Source of the DNA: JAHBNG01 sp039028975
Lineage (GTDB): Bacteria; Chloroflexota; Anaerolineae; Caldilineales; Caldilineaceae
Assembly: GCA_039028975.1 (NCBI GenBank)
Contig: JBCCHB010000086.1
Coordinates: 4,222 to 68,221, forward strand
Direction of reading: 5' to 3'
Length of the DNA: 64,000 nt
The notes below the pieces were generated by a model, which saw nothing but the letters and a program-made list of their open reading frames with translations, searched no databases and was not told the DNA's origin. Position numbers and translations under genes: made by a program. Shown here in pieces: positions 8,880-16,842 of this stretch (the stretch's first letter is position 1; the number at the start of each line of letters is the position of its first letter).

Positions 8880-9875
8880 ATGGAGACTCAACCCACAGCT
8901 ATCCCACAAAATCAACAAACAGATTCACAGGGAAGAGGCGCATTGCAAAGCAATGGCCTTTCAAATGGAACAAACAGCTTAGTATCCAATCCTTATGTCT
9001 CGCCCTCGATTCCTCCCCACTTAATGCCAGATTTACCGACCTTTCCATTAGAGCGCGGCTGGCGCCTCGTCTATGATGAGGAAACGAAAACAACTTATAG
9101 CATTCCTCTAACTCTACGCGACATTCTCTTTCCCACCGAAGAAGACGTTGGAGTTGTTTTTATGACCCAAGGGCCTACCCATAATTTACTCATTGTTCTG
9201 ATTACTGAGCTACTGCGACTTTTTCACGGGGGGCGAGGATGGTATTTCCCAAATGATGTCCTCATCCGATGGGGAGTACCCGGGGTCCTTGATAAAGGTC
9301 CAGACATCGCTGCAATTCCCAATACCACTGTTCCAAGCAGTGATAAAAAGTCTTATCATGTTGGACGTGATGGCCCACTACCTGAGGCGATTATTGAAAT
9401 CACCTCTGAAAGTACGCGTGATGATGATTTCATCACCAAACGAGATCTGTATGCATCTGTTGGTGTTCAAGAGTACCTTATTATAGATATCTGGGATGAC
9501 ACTTCTGCACCATGGCAACTGCATGGTTTCCGATTACGTAATTCACCATACTATGATTCACTCTTACCGGATGCTGAAGGCGGGATTACCTTACAGACTT
9601 TAGGATTGCGATTTGTTCCACGCGGACGTACCAGGGTCGATGTTTATGATGTTACAACTGGTGAACGTCTTCAAGATGCGGTTACGTTCAAAACGTTGGC
9701 CGAGACAGAATCTACGCGGGCGAATGCTGAGGCTGAAAGGGCAAATACTGAGGCCAATAGGGCAAATACTGAGGCTGAAAGGGCAAATACTGAGGCCAAT
9801 AGGGCTGACGCTGCCGAGGCAATGATAGAGAGCCTACAAGAGCGCTTGCAGAAACTTGAGGGAAATCAGGACTAG
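8880..9875 (+). CDS. Uma2/DUF820 family nuclease-like protein with heptad-repeat tail
   Basis: 331 residues; ATG 8880 follows a GGAGG site. The core matches the Uma2 (DUF820) branch of PD-(D/E)XK nucleases: KGPDIAAIP supplies the Asp, and EAIIEITSESTRDDD...KRDLYASVGVQEYLIID supplies the Glu, Lys and the typical G-V-x-E-Y-x-x-x-D end. The family is expanded in cyanobacteria and Chloroflexota; its biological role is unclear. From about residue 278 the tail is a run of 7-residue repeats (RANTEAE/RANTEAN), encoded by near-perfect 21-bp repeats at about 9715-9822 and predicted to form a coiled coil. It lies between DUF5682 and the VWA gene, 10 bp before the VWA ATG, and looks like an insertion into the cluster. 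Confidence 0.85.
   Translation: METQPTAIPQNQQTDSQGRGALQSNGLSNGTNSLVSNPYVSPSIPPHLMPDLPTFPLERGWRLVYDEETKTTYSIPLTLRDILFPTEEDVGVVFMTQGPTHNLLIVLITELLRLFHGGRGWYFPNDVLIRWGVPGVLDKGPDIAAIPNTTVPSSDKKSYHVGRDGPLPEAIIEITSESTRDDDFITKRDLYASVGVQEYLIIDIWDDTSAPWQLHGFRLRNSPYYDSLLPDAEGGITLQTLGLRFVPRGRTRVDVYDVTTGERLQDAVTFKTLAETESTRANAEAERANTEANRANTEAERANTEANRADAAEAMIESLQERLQKLEGNQD
9715..9822 (+). repeat. In-frame 21-bp tandem repeat (coiled-coil heptads)
   Basis: About five 21-bp units inside the Uma2 gene alternate between two versions (unit core AGGGCAAATACTGAGGC), so a 42-bp higher-order unit is visible. Each unit encodes one heptad of the RANTEAE/RANTEAN type. Confidence 0.8.
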
Positions 9876-9885
9876 AGCAATTGAT

Positions 9886-11211
9886 ATGAGCAACCCAATC
9901 CTTTTCACCAACCAAGATCCAACTGTTGATTCGTTCCAGCGTTCTGAAGAACAAGAACGAATCCGTCGCTGGCGTCTTATTTTGGGCAAGGATGAAAATG
10001 AGCAGGATCAGAATGGTGAAGGAGAAGATCAAGTTGCCCTGGAGTATGTAGAAGGCGAGGGGGGCAGTGACGGCGATGAGCATGGAGATGGTGGCGAGAA
10101 CGGGGACGATGAGGGACGCTCTGAGGTTGATGATAACGGCCTTTCGGAGAGCGACCGAGCCATTGATGAGGCGTTGGATGCGCTTTATGGCGATGGGGAT
10201 AAAGGGGGATTAGGTTCTTCTGCACCGGAACTCGCTCGCTGGTTGGGAGATATTCGCAATTTTTTTTCTCAGCCAATGGCCCAGATGATGCAGCAAGAGG
10301 CACTAAAGAAGGCCAACCTGCGTCGCCTGCTTGATGAGCCAGAGTTTTTAGCGGAGGTTGAGCCAGATCTGGAACTGGTCTCCAAGCTCCTGAGCCTGAG
10401 TCGAATCATGCCGACCAAGACCAAGGAGACGGCCAAGGCAATTGTGAGAAAAGTGGTGGAAGAACTGACCGAACACCTTCAATTTCCGCTGCGTCAGGCC
10501 ATACAAGGTAGCTTGAACCGCGCCCTGCGTGCGCCCCGCCCTCGTTTCAAAGAGATCAATTGGCAGCGAACCGTCTATGCCAACCTGAAACATTACCAGC
10601 CGCAACACAAAAGCGTGGTCCCAGAAACGCTAGTTGGCTATGGTAAACAGCGTCACTCACTCCGTGACGTGATCCTCTGTCTGGATCAGAGCGGCTCCAT
10701 GGGCAAGTCCGTTGTCTATGGCAGTATCTTCGGCTCGATTATGGCGTCTATACCTGCCCTAAGTACAAGGCTAGTGGCATTTAGCACCGACGTGGTTGAT
10801 CTAACTGAGGAGTTAAGTGATCCGGTTGATCTGCTCTTTGGCATTCAGCTAAAAGGTGGTACAAACATCCACAAAGCCCTAACTTACTGCGAAGGTGTAG
10901 TGACCCGCCCGCGTGATACCATTTTAGTTCTGATTAGTGACCTATTTGAAGGGGGTAACAAAGATGCCCTGCTTCGACGTACAGCGACTCTTGTAGATAG
11001 TGGTGTTCAGGTGATCGTTCTCTTAGCCTTAAGCGACGACGGCACCCCTCGCTTCAATCGCACCATTGCGAACCAAATGATTGCACTGGGTATACCCTGC
11101 TTTGCTTGTACGCCCGACCTCTTTCCCGAGCTCATGGGTGCGGCCATTAATGGAGATGAGATCAGTCAATGGGCAACCAAGCATGATATCATCACTGCAC
11201 CAAGGAATTAG
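9886..11211 (+). CDS. VWA-domain protein (CoxE-like), partner of MoxR
   Basis: 441 residues from ATG 9886; a TTG at 9856 lies inside the Uma2 gene and is rejected as start. The N-terminal 100 residues include a very acidic Gly/Asp/Glu stretch. A helical region follows, then a VWA domain with an intact MIDAS: D267-x-S269-x-S271 (LDQSGSMG), GGTNIHKAL for the Thr, and LISDLFEGG for the second Asp. CoxE-type VWA proteins work with MoxR ATPases, so this is the natural partner of the ATPase at 3891. Last gene of the cluster; the minisatellite at 11221 starts 10 bp after its stop. No terminator hairpin is obvious. Confidence 0.9.
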   Translation: MSNPILFTNQDPTVDSFQRSEEQERIRRWRLILGKDENEQDQNGEGEDQVALEYVEGEGGSDGDEHGDGGENGDDEGRSEVDDNGLSESDRAIDEALDALYGDGDKGGLGSSAPELARWLGDIRNFFSQPMAQMMQQEALKKANLRRLLDEPEFLAEVEPDLELVSKLLSLSRIMPTKTKETAKAIVRKVVEELTEHLQFPLRQAIQGSLNRALRAPRPRFKEINWQRTVYANLKHYQPQHKSVVPETLVGYGKQRHSLRDVILCLDQSGSMGKSVVYGSIFGSIMASIPALSTRLVAFSTDVVDLTEELSDPVDLLFGIQLKGGTNIHKALTYCEGVVTRPRDTILVLISDLFEGGNKDALLRRTATLVDSGVQVIVLLALSDDGTPRFNRTIANQMIALGIPCFACTPDLFPELMGAAINGDEISQWATKHDIITAPRN

Positions 11212-11220
11212 GGAATATAA

Positions 11221-11303
11221 AGTGGGCAAGTGGGCAAGTGGGCAAGTGGGCAAGTGGGCAAGTGGGCAAGTGGGCAAGTGGGCAAGTGGGCAAGTGGGCA
11301 AGT
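11221..11303 (+). repeat. 8-bp minisatellite (AGTGGGCA), ten copies
   Basis: Ten perfect head-to-tail copies of AGTGGGCA plus a partial copy lie between the VWA stop and rqcH. Because 8 is not a multiple of 3, every frame reads a repeating 8-residue peptide; those frames are not genes. Likely to vary in copy number by slippage. Confidence 0.97.
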
Positions 11304-11346
11304 ACGATTGTCACCTGCAAACCTGCACCCCGTAACAACATAAATC

Positions 11347-13164
11347 ATGCATTTTGACGCACTTACATTAGCTTGCCTAACTCACGAATTGAAAGCAGCC
11401 GCGCAGGAGACGCGAGTACAGCAGATCCTGATGCCTGATGATCAGAGCCTCGGTTTCGAGCTGTATGGCAAGAAGCAGCGCCACTATCTCTTTTTGTCAG
11501 CAGATCCAAACGCAGGGCGAGTCTATTTATCAACCAAGAAATTGCGCCGTGGTACCGATGCCCAGCCTCCTCTGCTGTTGAGGTTGCGCAAACTTGCCCG
11601 AGGTGCTTTTCTCCGCTCAATCACGCAACCTGATGCTGCTGAACGAATTCTCCGAATTGAGCTGGATCATCCTCAACATGGCGTTTCCACTTTACTTATA
11701 GAACTCATTGGACGTCAAAGCAACATCCTGCTGCTTGGACCCGATGGGCGAATTCTTGAGTGTATGCGCAGATTCCGCCCGCCCAAAGAACGCTCCACTG
11801 GGCAGCGGACTATCTTGCCTGGCCGCCAATACGCCCCCCCTCAACCCATGAATCAAGTTCATCCACTTGATGGGCAGTTGATGAGCAAAATGGAATTGCT
11901 GAGTAAGGAGGTCGAGCCAAGTGAAAAGGTGCGGACCTTTCTCGTTCAACAGATAAGTGGCGTCAGCCCCACCCAAGCCAGAGAACTGTCTTGGCGCGCA
12001 GCAGGGGATGCTGAAGCAAGGATGGAGAGCACAACAGCCGTCGACCTCGCAAACGCCGTCCAAGCACTCTGGGCAGCAGTTGGTCATGGGAGGTGGCTGC
12101 CAGGCATGGTGATTGAAGACGGGCAGGTGATCGGCTTCGTACCATATGAACTCCACTTTCGTGGTGAGTTTCGGCCAACTGACTCGATTAGCCAGGCCCT
12201 GGAGCGCTTCTTTACCCAAAGGATTGAGGGGCAGAAAACAGCAGCCCCTTCATCTGTCCCTTCAGCTAAACCCTCTTCTAGCCATTCATCTCTCCCAGGG
12301 AGCGAGCTGAAAGAGGTTGATGCAATCGATCCATATGCAGCGCTACGCCGCACTGTAGCCGACCAGATCCGAAGCGCCCATCAACGAATCGACCGGCAGT
12401 TGAGCGCATTATCCAAAGACGAACCCAAACGAGGCGAGCCTGATGAACTGAGGATGAAGGCTGAGTGGCTGCTGGCTCTTAGCAGCCAACTGGATAATGA
12501 ACAGGACGAGGTGACGATTGAATTGGGAGACCAGACCATGACAATTGCCCGTGTATCTGGCAAAACCCCCGTGGAGCAGGCTGAACAGATGTTTGACCGG
12601 GCGGCAAAGCTAGAGCGTGCAGCTATCTTTATTCCCCAACGTCGAGAGACGCTTCTCAATGATCGGACATTTCTGGCCCAACTTGAAGTAGATCTGGCTC
12701 AAGCCGAGAATCAACCCGAAGTTGCGGCCGTCCAAAATGAGCTTCGCCAAGCTGGTTACTTACCAACTCGTCAGAAGCCCATGCAGAAAGGCGGGGCAGC
12801 ATCAAACAAACCGCGTCAATATGTCAGTACAGATGGGTATGCGATTCTGGTTGGGCGGAATGCTCGCCAGAATGACCAGCTTACGTTTAAAATTGCCGGC
12901 GGGGCCGATCTTTGGTTCCACGTACGAGATGTACCTGGGTCACATGTGGTCTTACGCAGCGGTGGTCAGCCCATGAGTGATGAGACCGTTCAGGTTGCTG
13001 CTCAATTTGCTGCTTATTACTCACAAAAAAAGGGAGAGCGGGCTGTCCCCGTAGCCTATACCGAATGTCGTTTTGTTACTCGAGTCCCTGGTGGGCACCC
13101 AGGCTTAGTGCATATGAGGAATGAGAAGACGGTTACCGTGCCAGCCGAGTTGCCAGCACTATAA
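11347..13164 (+). CDS. rqcH: RqcH/NFACT ribosome-associated quality control protein
   Basis: 605 residues. The N terminus (MHFDALTLACLTHEL...) and the following segment match the NFACT-N domain; a coiled-coil region with VEQAEQMFDRAAKLERA sits in the middle (about 415-450), and the C-terminal NFACT-R (DUF814) domain has GGADLWFHVRDVPGSHVVLR. Family members bind stalled 50S subunits carrying peptidyl-tRNA and recruit tRNA-Ala to add C-terminal alanine tails that mark nascent chains for degradation. Older names are fibronectin-binding protein or FbpA. Length is a little above the usual 560-580 residues owing to a Ser/Ala/Pro-rich linker near 300-320. Stands alone between the minisatellite and the tRNA genes. 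Confidence 0.93.
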   Translation: MHFDALTLACLTHELKAAAQETRVQQILMPDDQSLGFELYGKKQRHYLFLSADPNAGRVYLSTKKLRRGTDAQPPLLLRLRKLARGAFLRSITQPDAAERILRIELDHPQHGVSTLLIELIGRQSNILLLGPDGRILECMRRFRPPKERSTGQRTILPGRQYAPPQPMNQVHPLDGQLMSKMELLSKEVEPSEKVRTFLVQQISGVSPTQARELSWRAAGDAEARMESTTAVDLANAVQALWAAVGHGRWLPGMVIEDGQVIGFVPYELHFRGEFRPTDSISQALERFFTQRIEGQKTAAPSSVPSAKPSSSHSSLPGSELKEVDAIDPYAALRRTVADQIRSAHQRIDRQLSALSKDEPKRGEPDELRMKAEWLLALSSQLDNEQDEVTIELGDQTMTIARVSGKTPVEQAEQMFDRAAKLERAAIFIPQRRETLLNDRTFLAQLEVDLAQAENQPEVAAVQNELRQAGYLPTRQKPMQKGGAASNKPRQYVSTDGYAILVGRNARQNDQLTFKIAGGADLWFHVRDVPGSHVVLRSGGQPMSDETVQVAAQFAAYYSQKKGERAVPVAYTECRFVTRVPGGHPGLVHMRNEKTVTVPAELPAL

Positions 13165-13165
13165 A

Positions 13166-13250
13166 TATCCAGGAAAATCTTGCCCCTCCCTTTGCAAAAT
13201 TTCCCAGAGTATAGCGGGCAAAGGTCAGGATAAAATGTTCTGACGGACTA
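13166..13250. repeat. Dispersed palindromic repeat family 2, degenerate copy
   Basis: CCAGGAAAATCTTGCCCCTC opens a block that parallels the copies at 45249 and 53331 (gCCAGAAAAGT...TTCC...). It follows the rqcH stop. Directly after it is a two-copy direct repeat (AATGAAGTGGTTTTTTCC) at about 13250-13288. Confidence 0.45.
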
Positions 13251-13289
13251 TGTGAAGTGGTTTTTTCCAATGAAGTGGTTTTTTCCAAT

Positions 13290-13319
13290 AAAAAAACAGA
13301 CTCCCTCTCGGAGAATCTG
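13290..13319 (-). terminator. Intrinsic terminator of tRNA-Met
   Basis: On the minus strand a hairpin CAGATTCTCC-gaga-GGAGTCTG is followed by seven T residues (13290-13296). It lies about 24 bp downstream of the tRNA-Met gene. Confidence 0.75.
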
Positions 13320-13342
13320 CCACACTGTGTTTCGTGGGAAAG

Positions 13343-13414
13343 TGGGTCGGACAGGATTCGAACCTGTAACCAATGAGTTATGAGCCCACTGCTCTGCCAT
13401 TGAGCTACCGACCC
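13343..13414 (-). tRNA. tRNA-Met (CAT)
   Basis: Full cloverleaf on the minus strand: acceptor GGGTCGG/CCGACCC with discriminator A, D arm GCTC...GAGC, anticodon loop CTCATAA (anticodon CAT), T arm ACAGG-TTCGAAT-CCTGT. No CCA encoded. The G1-C72 pair argues against initiator tRNA. From sequence alone elongator Met cannot be fully separated from a lysidine-modified Ile2 tRNA. Confidence 0.92.
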
Positions 13415-13480
13415 ATCTATGCTCAACTCTGTCTCAGAACCATAATCTGCTCTCTGTTCATAAAACCAGAAAGTTTTCCT

Positions 13481-13561
13481 TATACTCAGCTCCGTTTGAA
13501 AACACGAGTTTGGTCACTCTGGTATAGCATCAGAAACCTCCTGTTTTCAAAACGACTGCAG
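13481..13561. repeat. Dispersed palindromic repeat family 1, copy 1
   Basis: About 80 bp with inverted ends: CTCAGCTCCGTTTGAAAAC on the left and CTGTTTTCAAAACGACTGCA on the right; the centre reads TTTGGTC...TCTGGTA. Other copies lie at about 45098, 50499 (inverted), 57859, 54953 and a shortened one at 53289. It sits between two tRNA genes and would fold as a hairpin when transcribed. Confidence 0.8.
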
Positions 13562-13579
13562 AATAGATTATACCCCAAG

Positions 13580-13650
13580 AGCGGGTAGTGGGAATCGAAC
13601 CCACCTAACTGGCTTGGAAGGCCAGGGCATTACCACTATGCTATACCCGC
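13580..13650 (-). tRNA. tRNA-Gly (TCC)
   Basis: Minus-strand cloverleaf: acceptor GCGGGTA/TACCCGC with discriminator T, D arm GCAT...ATGC, anticodon loop CTTCCAA (TCC), T arm GTGGG-TTCGATT-CCCAC. No CCA encoded. Confidence 0.95.
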
Positions 13651-13727
13651 ATAAAAACTACCCTTTCCAGAATGGCCACTAGAAGTCTAGCTAAATCAAG
13701 ACCAGAGACTAGCCCTATAGGGAGGTC

Positions 13728-13756
13728 AGTATATCACAGTACATTTAGTAATGCAA
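13728..13756 (-). promoter_or_regulatory. Promoter of the tRNA-Gly/tRNA-Met unit
   Basis: Read on the minus strand: -35 TTGCAT (13751-13756), 17-bp spacer, -10 TATACT (13728-13733) with a TG ahead of the -10. It points at the tRNA-Gly gene about 75 bp away and could serve both tRNAs. Confidence 0.65.
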
Positions 13757-13915
13757 GCAGTTGCGCTTAAAGGAGAATATCTCACTTCACTGGTTCTTCC
13801 TAGCGTTGGCTGCGTCGACACTTGGCTAACACAGAGCCCTGCTCGGTGCTCTGCTTGTCTTTTGAGTAAACATAGAAATCAAGGTTGAAAGTGGGTAGAG
13901 CCTACCTAGTTTTTC

Positions 13916-13924
13916 TGTTATAAT
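13916..13924 (+). promoter_or_regulatory. Extended -10 promoter for the enolase-superfamily gene
   Basis: TGTTATAAT (13916-13924), an extended -10, lies about 125 bp before the start at 14049, giving a leader of about 115 nt. No good -35 at 17 bp. The remaining gap 13651-14048 shows nothing else I can name. Confidence 0.45.
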
Positions 13925-14048
13925 AAGGCTAAAGCCAACCTCACCATAGGTGGAAATCAACCCGCTAAAGACACTTACTCAATGAAAGTTCCATATGTAC
14001 GAAAATTAAAAGAGGTCGTGTTCGTATTCCAAGAAATGAGATTTGAAC

Positions 14049-15152
14049 ATGATGAAATTTGAAAAGCTCACCCTTCGACAAATCATCGCGCGACCTGTTG
14101 TACTCAAACTAGAGCGTCCTGTTGTCGCACGAATTGCCACCATTGAAGATTGGCCGCTCATATTGATTGATCTTCATACGGAAGAAGGCGTCACGGGCCG
14201 CAGCTATCTTGAACCCTATATCGTTAAATCCATGCGGTATCTGGTGCCTGCTCTGAACGATCTCGGTGATCTGCTTCATGGAAAGCAGGTTACACCGATC
14301 GAGTTTTTCGAGGCGGCTCGTAAATCCCTCCATTTTGTTGGGTATGAAGGTCTATCGATGATCGCTACTGCTGGCCTCGATATGGCCGCGTGGGATGCCC
14401 TCGCAAAGGCTGCAAACTTGCCACTTTGTCGTCTTCTGGGCGGCTCTGTCGGTCCGGTCAAGGCGTATAACAGCAATGGCTTATGGCTGCGTCAGCCTGA
14501 TGAAGTGGCGGCGGAGGCGGTTGAGTTACAGGAAGAAGGCGGTTTCTCGGGACTCAAACTTCGTATGGGACGTGATCGCCCAGAGGAAGACATCGACACC
14601 GTTGAAGCTGTGCGCAAAGCCGTTGGTGATGACATGCACTTGATGGTTGATTTTAATCAGGGCCTCGACATGGCCGAAGCCTTGAAACGCTGCCATATGA
14701 TCGACGACTTGGGTCTCGAGTGGATTGAGGAGCCCATCGTTTATGACAATCTCGACGGTTACGCTCAACTGGCTGCCGAGTTGAAAACGCCAATCCAGAT
14801 CGGCGAGAACTTCTATGGCCCAAGGGAACTTCACAAAGCATTAATGAAAAAAGCTTGCGATCTGGTTATGCCGGATTTCATGCGCATCGGTGGCGTCACT
14901 GGCTGGCTCAGGGCTGCAGCGATCGCAGGGGCTGCGGGTGTTCCCATGTCCACCCACCTTTATCCGGAAGTGGCTGCTCATGTGATGCGCGTTACCGAAA
15001 CTGCGCACTGGCTGGAATGGCAAAATTGGGCAGACCCGATTCTTCAAAAGCCTTATGAAATTAGGGATAGCCTTCTACATATCCCCGATGTACCCGGCAT
15101 TGGACTAGAGTGGAACGAGGATGTCGTCACCGCTAACCGATTTGAAATCTGA
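14049..15152 (+). CDS. Enolase-superfamily enzyme, mandelate racemase subgroup
   Basis: About 367 residues; ATG 14049 (or 14052) is preferred over TTG 14043. An N-terminal capping domain is followed by a TIM barrel with the superfamily's acid/base and Mg2+ sites: LKLRMG (Lys-x-Arg after strand 2, where classical mandelate racemase has Lys-x-Lys), LMVDFNQ (Asp), WIEEPI (Glu), IGENF (Glu) and MSTHLYPE (His on strand 7). These enzymes abstract a proton alpha to a carboxylate; sugar-acid dehydratase or racemase activity is likely, exact substrate unknown. Monocistronic, with its own putative promoter. All metal ligands are present, unlike the second enolase-like protein at 61530. Confidence 0.88.
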   Translation: MMKFEKLTLRQIIARPVVLKLERPVVARIATIEDWPLILIDLHTEEGVTGRSYLEPYIVKSMRYLVPALNDLGDLLHGKQVTPIEFFEAARKSLHFVGYEGLSMIATAGLDMAAWDALAKAANLPLCRLLGGSVGPVKAYNSNGLWLRQPDEVAAEAVELQEEGGFSGLKLRMGRDRPEEDIDTVEAVRKAVGDDMHLMVDFNQGLDMAEALKRCHMIDDLGLEWIEEPIVYDNLDGYAQLAAELKTPIQIGENFYGPRELHKALMKKACDLVMPDFMRIGGVTGWLRAAAIAGAAGVPMSTHLYPEVAAHVMRVTETAHWLEWQNWADPILQKPYEIRDSLLHIPDVPGIGLEWNEDVVTANRFEI

Positions 15153-15438
15153 CGAATTCCGCTGGGAAGCAATTAGGGGGAATTTGTCGGTCGCCTTGTG
15201 TCCTGTATAGGCAACGATGATAATGGCGGGGCGGCTACATAATTATGCATTTTCATTCGTGCAGTTTTCTGCGTCGAGTGAAAGCCGCACGGACGCAACG
15301 CGCGGTCACTTTAGTGCTGGATACTTTTCTCATAAGCCATGCAAGTAAGTGTAGTGGAGATAGCAAAGTGTCGGTATGACTGATTCGGCTCGTGAGTTTG
15401 TACACAGTCAATAAGAGAAGACATATGGAGATGCACAA

Positions 15439-16053
15439 TTGAATATGGATCATTTAACCGAATCGATTTCTCAAGATCTTTGTGACGAGTTCGTCAATAT
15501 TGCTCACGGTCATGAAAGTGGTGGAGGCTTGAATCGGGTGCGGGAGATGGTTGGACAATATCCTGCACTTGTTAATGCCTACAATCACAGCGGTGATGAG
15601 AACGCGCTAGGTGCAGCGGCACATATGGGAGATCGCTCAATAGTCCAATTTCTATTGGATAAAGGAGCTACACTGGACATTGCCACCGCTGCTATGATGG
15701 GCTGGCGTACCAAAGTCAATGATTTTTTGAATGACGATCCAGCTTTGGCTAGAGCCACTGGAGCACATGGTCATGCATTACTCTACTATGTTGCTCAGAG
15801 TGGAGATACAGTAATGGCGGACATGATTCTGGAAAATGGTGGTGGTGATGGTCTTAAGTATCCTCTAAAACCCCTAAACACGCCATCGATCTTTGGTGCC
15901 ATATATTTTGGTCATTTGGAGATGATCCAGTGGTTTTTGGATCATGATGCTGATCTCACTGTTCAGGACTATAGTAAGCGTACGCCATTAGAAGTGGCTA
16001 TTGATCTGGGGCATAAGGAGATCGCTGACCTTCTCCGTAATCATATTCGATAG
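15439..16053 (+). CDS. Ankyrin-repeat protein
   Basis: 204 residues from TTG 15439, which is 8 bp after a GGAG site; ATG 15445 is the alternative. Several ankyrin units are visible: ENALGAAAHMGDRSIVQFLL, HALLYYVAQSGDTVMADMIL, PSIFGAIYFGHLEMIQWFLD and TPLEVAIDLGHKEIADLL. No signal peptide or catalytic domain. Probably a small cytoplasmic protein-binding protein; function unknown. The gap before it (15153-15438) shows no clear feature. Confidence 0.85.
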   Translation: MNMDHLTESISQDLCDEFVNIAHGHESGGGLNRVREMVGQYPALVNAYNHSGDENALGAAAHMGDRSIVQFLLDKGATLDIATAAMMGWRTKVNDFLNDDPALARATGAHGHALLYYVAQSGDTVMADMILENGGGDGLKYPLKPLNTPSIFGAIYFGHLEMIQWFLDHDADLTVQDYSKRTPLEVAIDLGHKEIADLLRNHIR

Positions 16054-16131
16054 ATATATGTCAAGCTTCGTTGTTCCCATTGTCGGTCGTATAATAGCGG
16101 GTCACATGGTCGGGACAATCGGTCATAGAGT

Positions 16132-16635
16132 ATGAGTTACATTGCCTCCTTCTACTTGGTTGATGAAGCTGACTCAGAAGCGTTGGCTTCGTCTGCTGAA
16201 ATCATCCCAAAATCGCGCCGAGTGCTTGGGATTATCCCTCGTACTGTTGTAGACACGAAGGAGGCGTTTTGGGAAACGATTAATTCTAAGGCTAAAGAAT
16301 TAGAAGGGTTTCAACACTCTGGTTTTGCGTTTGTTGACTTGCTTACGATGTATCCCGAAATTGAAGCGAACAGCCATTTCACTCTTGGAGCTAGACTTAC
16401 GCAATCGATGGATTCACTTTGCTTATCATTTACTTACAGTGAAGCACTCAATGCTATGGCCATATTGGGGCCAAGATACCCATCCCGTGAAGAAATAGCG
16501 GAATTTATGGGTGAGGAAGGCCGCAACAGCGAAGCAACACAGCCAGAAGTAGCAATTCAATCCGCTTGGGAAAGTATGATTAGGTGGCTATCTCAAGTAG
16601 AGGACGGTTATATTGGTCTGGTTTTGGTAGGATAA
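16132..16635 (+). CDS. Hypothetical protein
   Basis: 167 residues starting at an ATG. I do not recognise the family. It looks soluble, with no signal peptide or membrane segment, alternating strands and helices and an acidic middle (EEIAEFMGEEGRNSE). It lies between the ankyrin and CHAT genes, same strand, gaps of 78 and 207 bp. Amino-acid composition looks genuinely coding. The gap 16636-16842 is AT-rich at first and may contain the CHAT promoter. Confidence 0.65.
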   Translation: MSYIASFYLVDEADSEALASSAEIIPKSRRVLGIIPRTVVDTKEAFWETINSKAKELEGFQHSGFAFVDLLTMYPEIEANSHFTLGARLTQSMDSLCLSFTYSEALNAMAILGPRYPSREEIAEFMGEEGRNSEATQPEVAIQSAWESMIRWLSQVEDGYIGLVLVG

Positions 16636-16842
16636 ATTAGTAAGTACCCAAGCAAAGTAAATTAACGTTCTCACTCGTGTCATAGTATTAAAATACATAT
16701 ACTTAGGTACTTAATTATAGCTTTCCAGATCGGCAATATACCTGCAAATGGCACTGTTAGCTCGTTAGGTTCTCGGCTTTGCTTGACCCCGACCAAGGCC
16801 ACCTAAACTCGCTCCACCCATTTATCTTGTAGAGAGAATCTT

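Noticed and set aside
11221..11303. CRISPR-like array
   Set aside because: The repeats are 8 bp and contiguous with no spacers, and no cas genes are present.
11029..11335. Frames on both strands reading repeated peptides such as VGKWASGQ or PTCPLAHL across the minisatellite
   Set aside because: Any frame through a perfect 8-bp repeat yields an 8-residue peptide repeat; there is no ribosome site and the frames overlap the VWA gene.
13373..13588. 71-residue frame across the tRNA genes
   Set aside because: It overlaps tRNA-Met and repeat family 1 and lacks a ribosome site.
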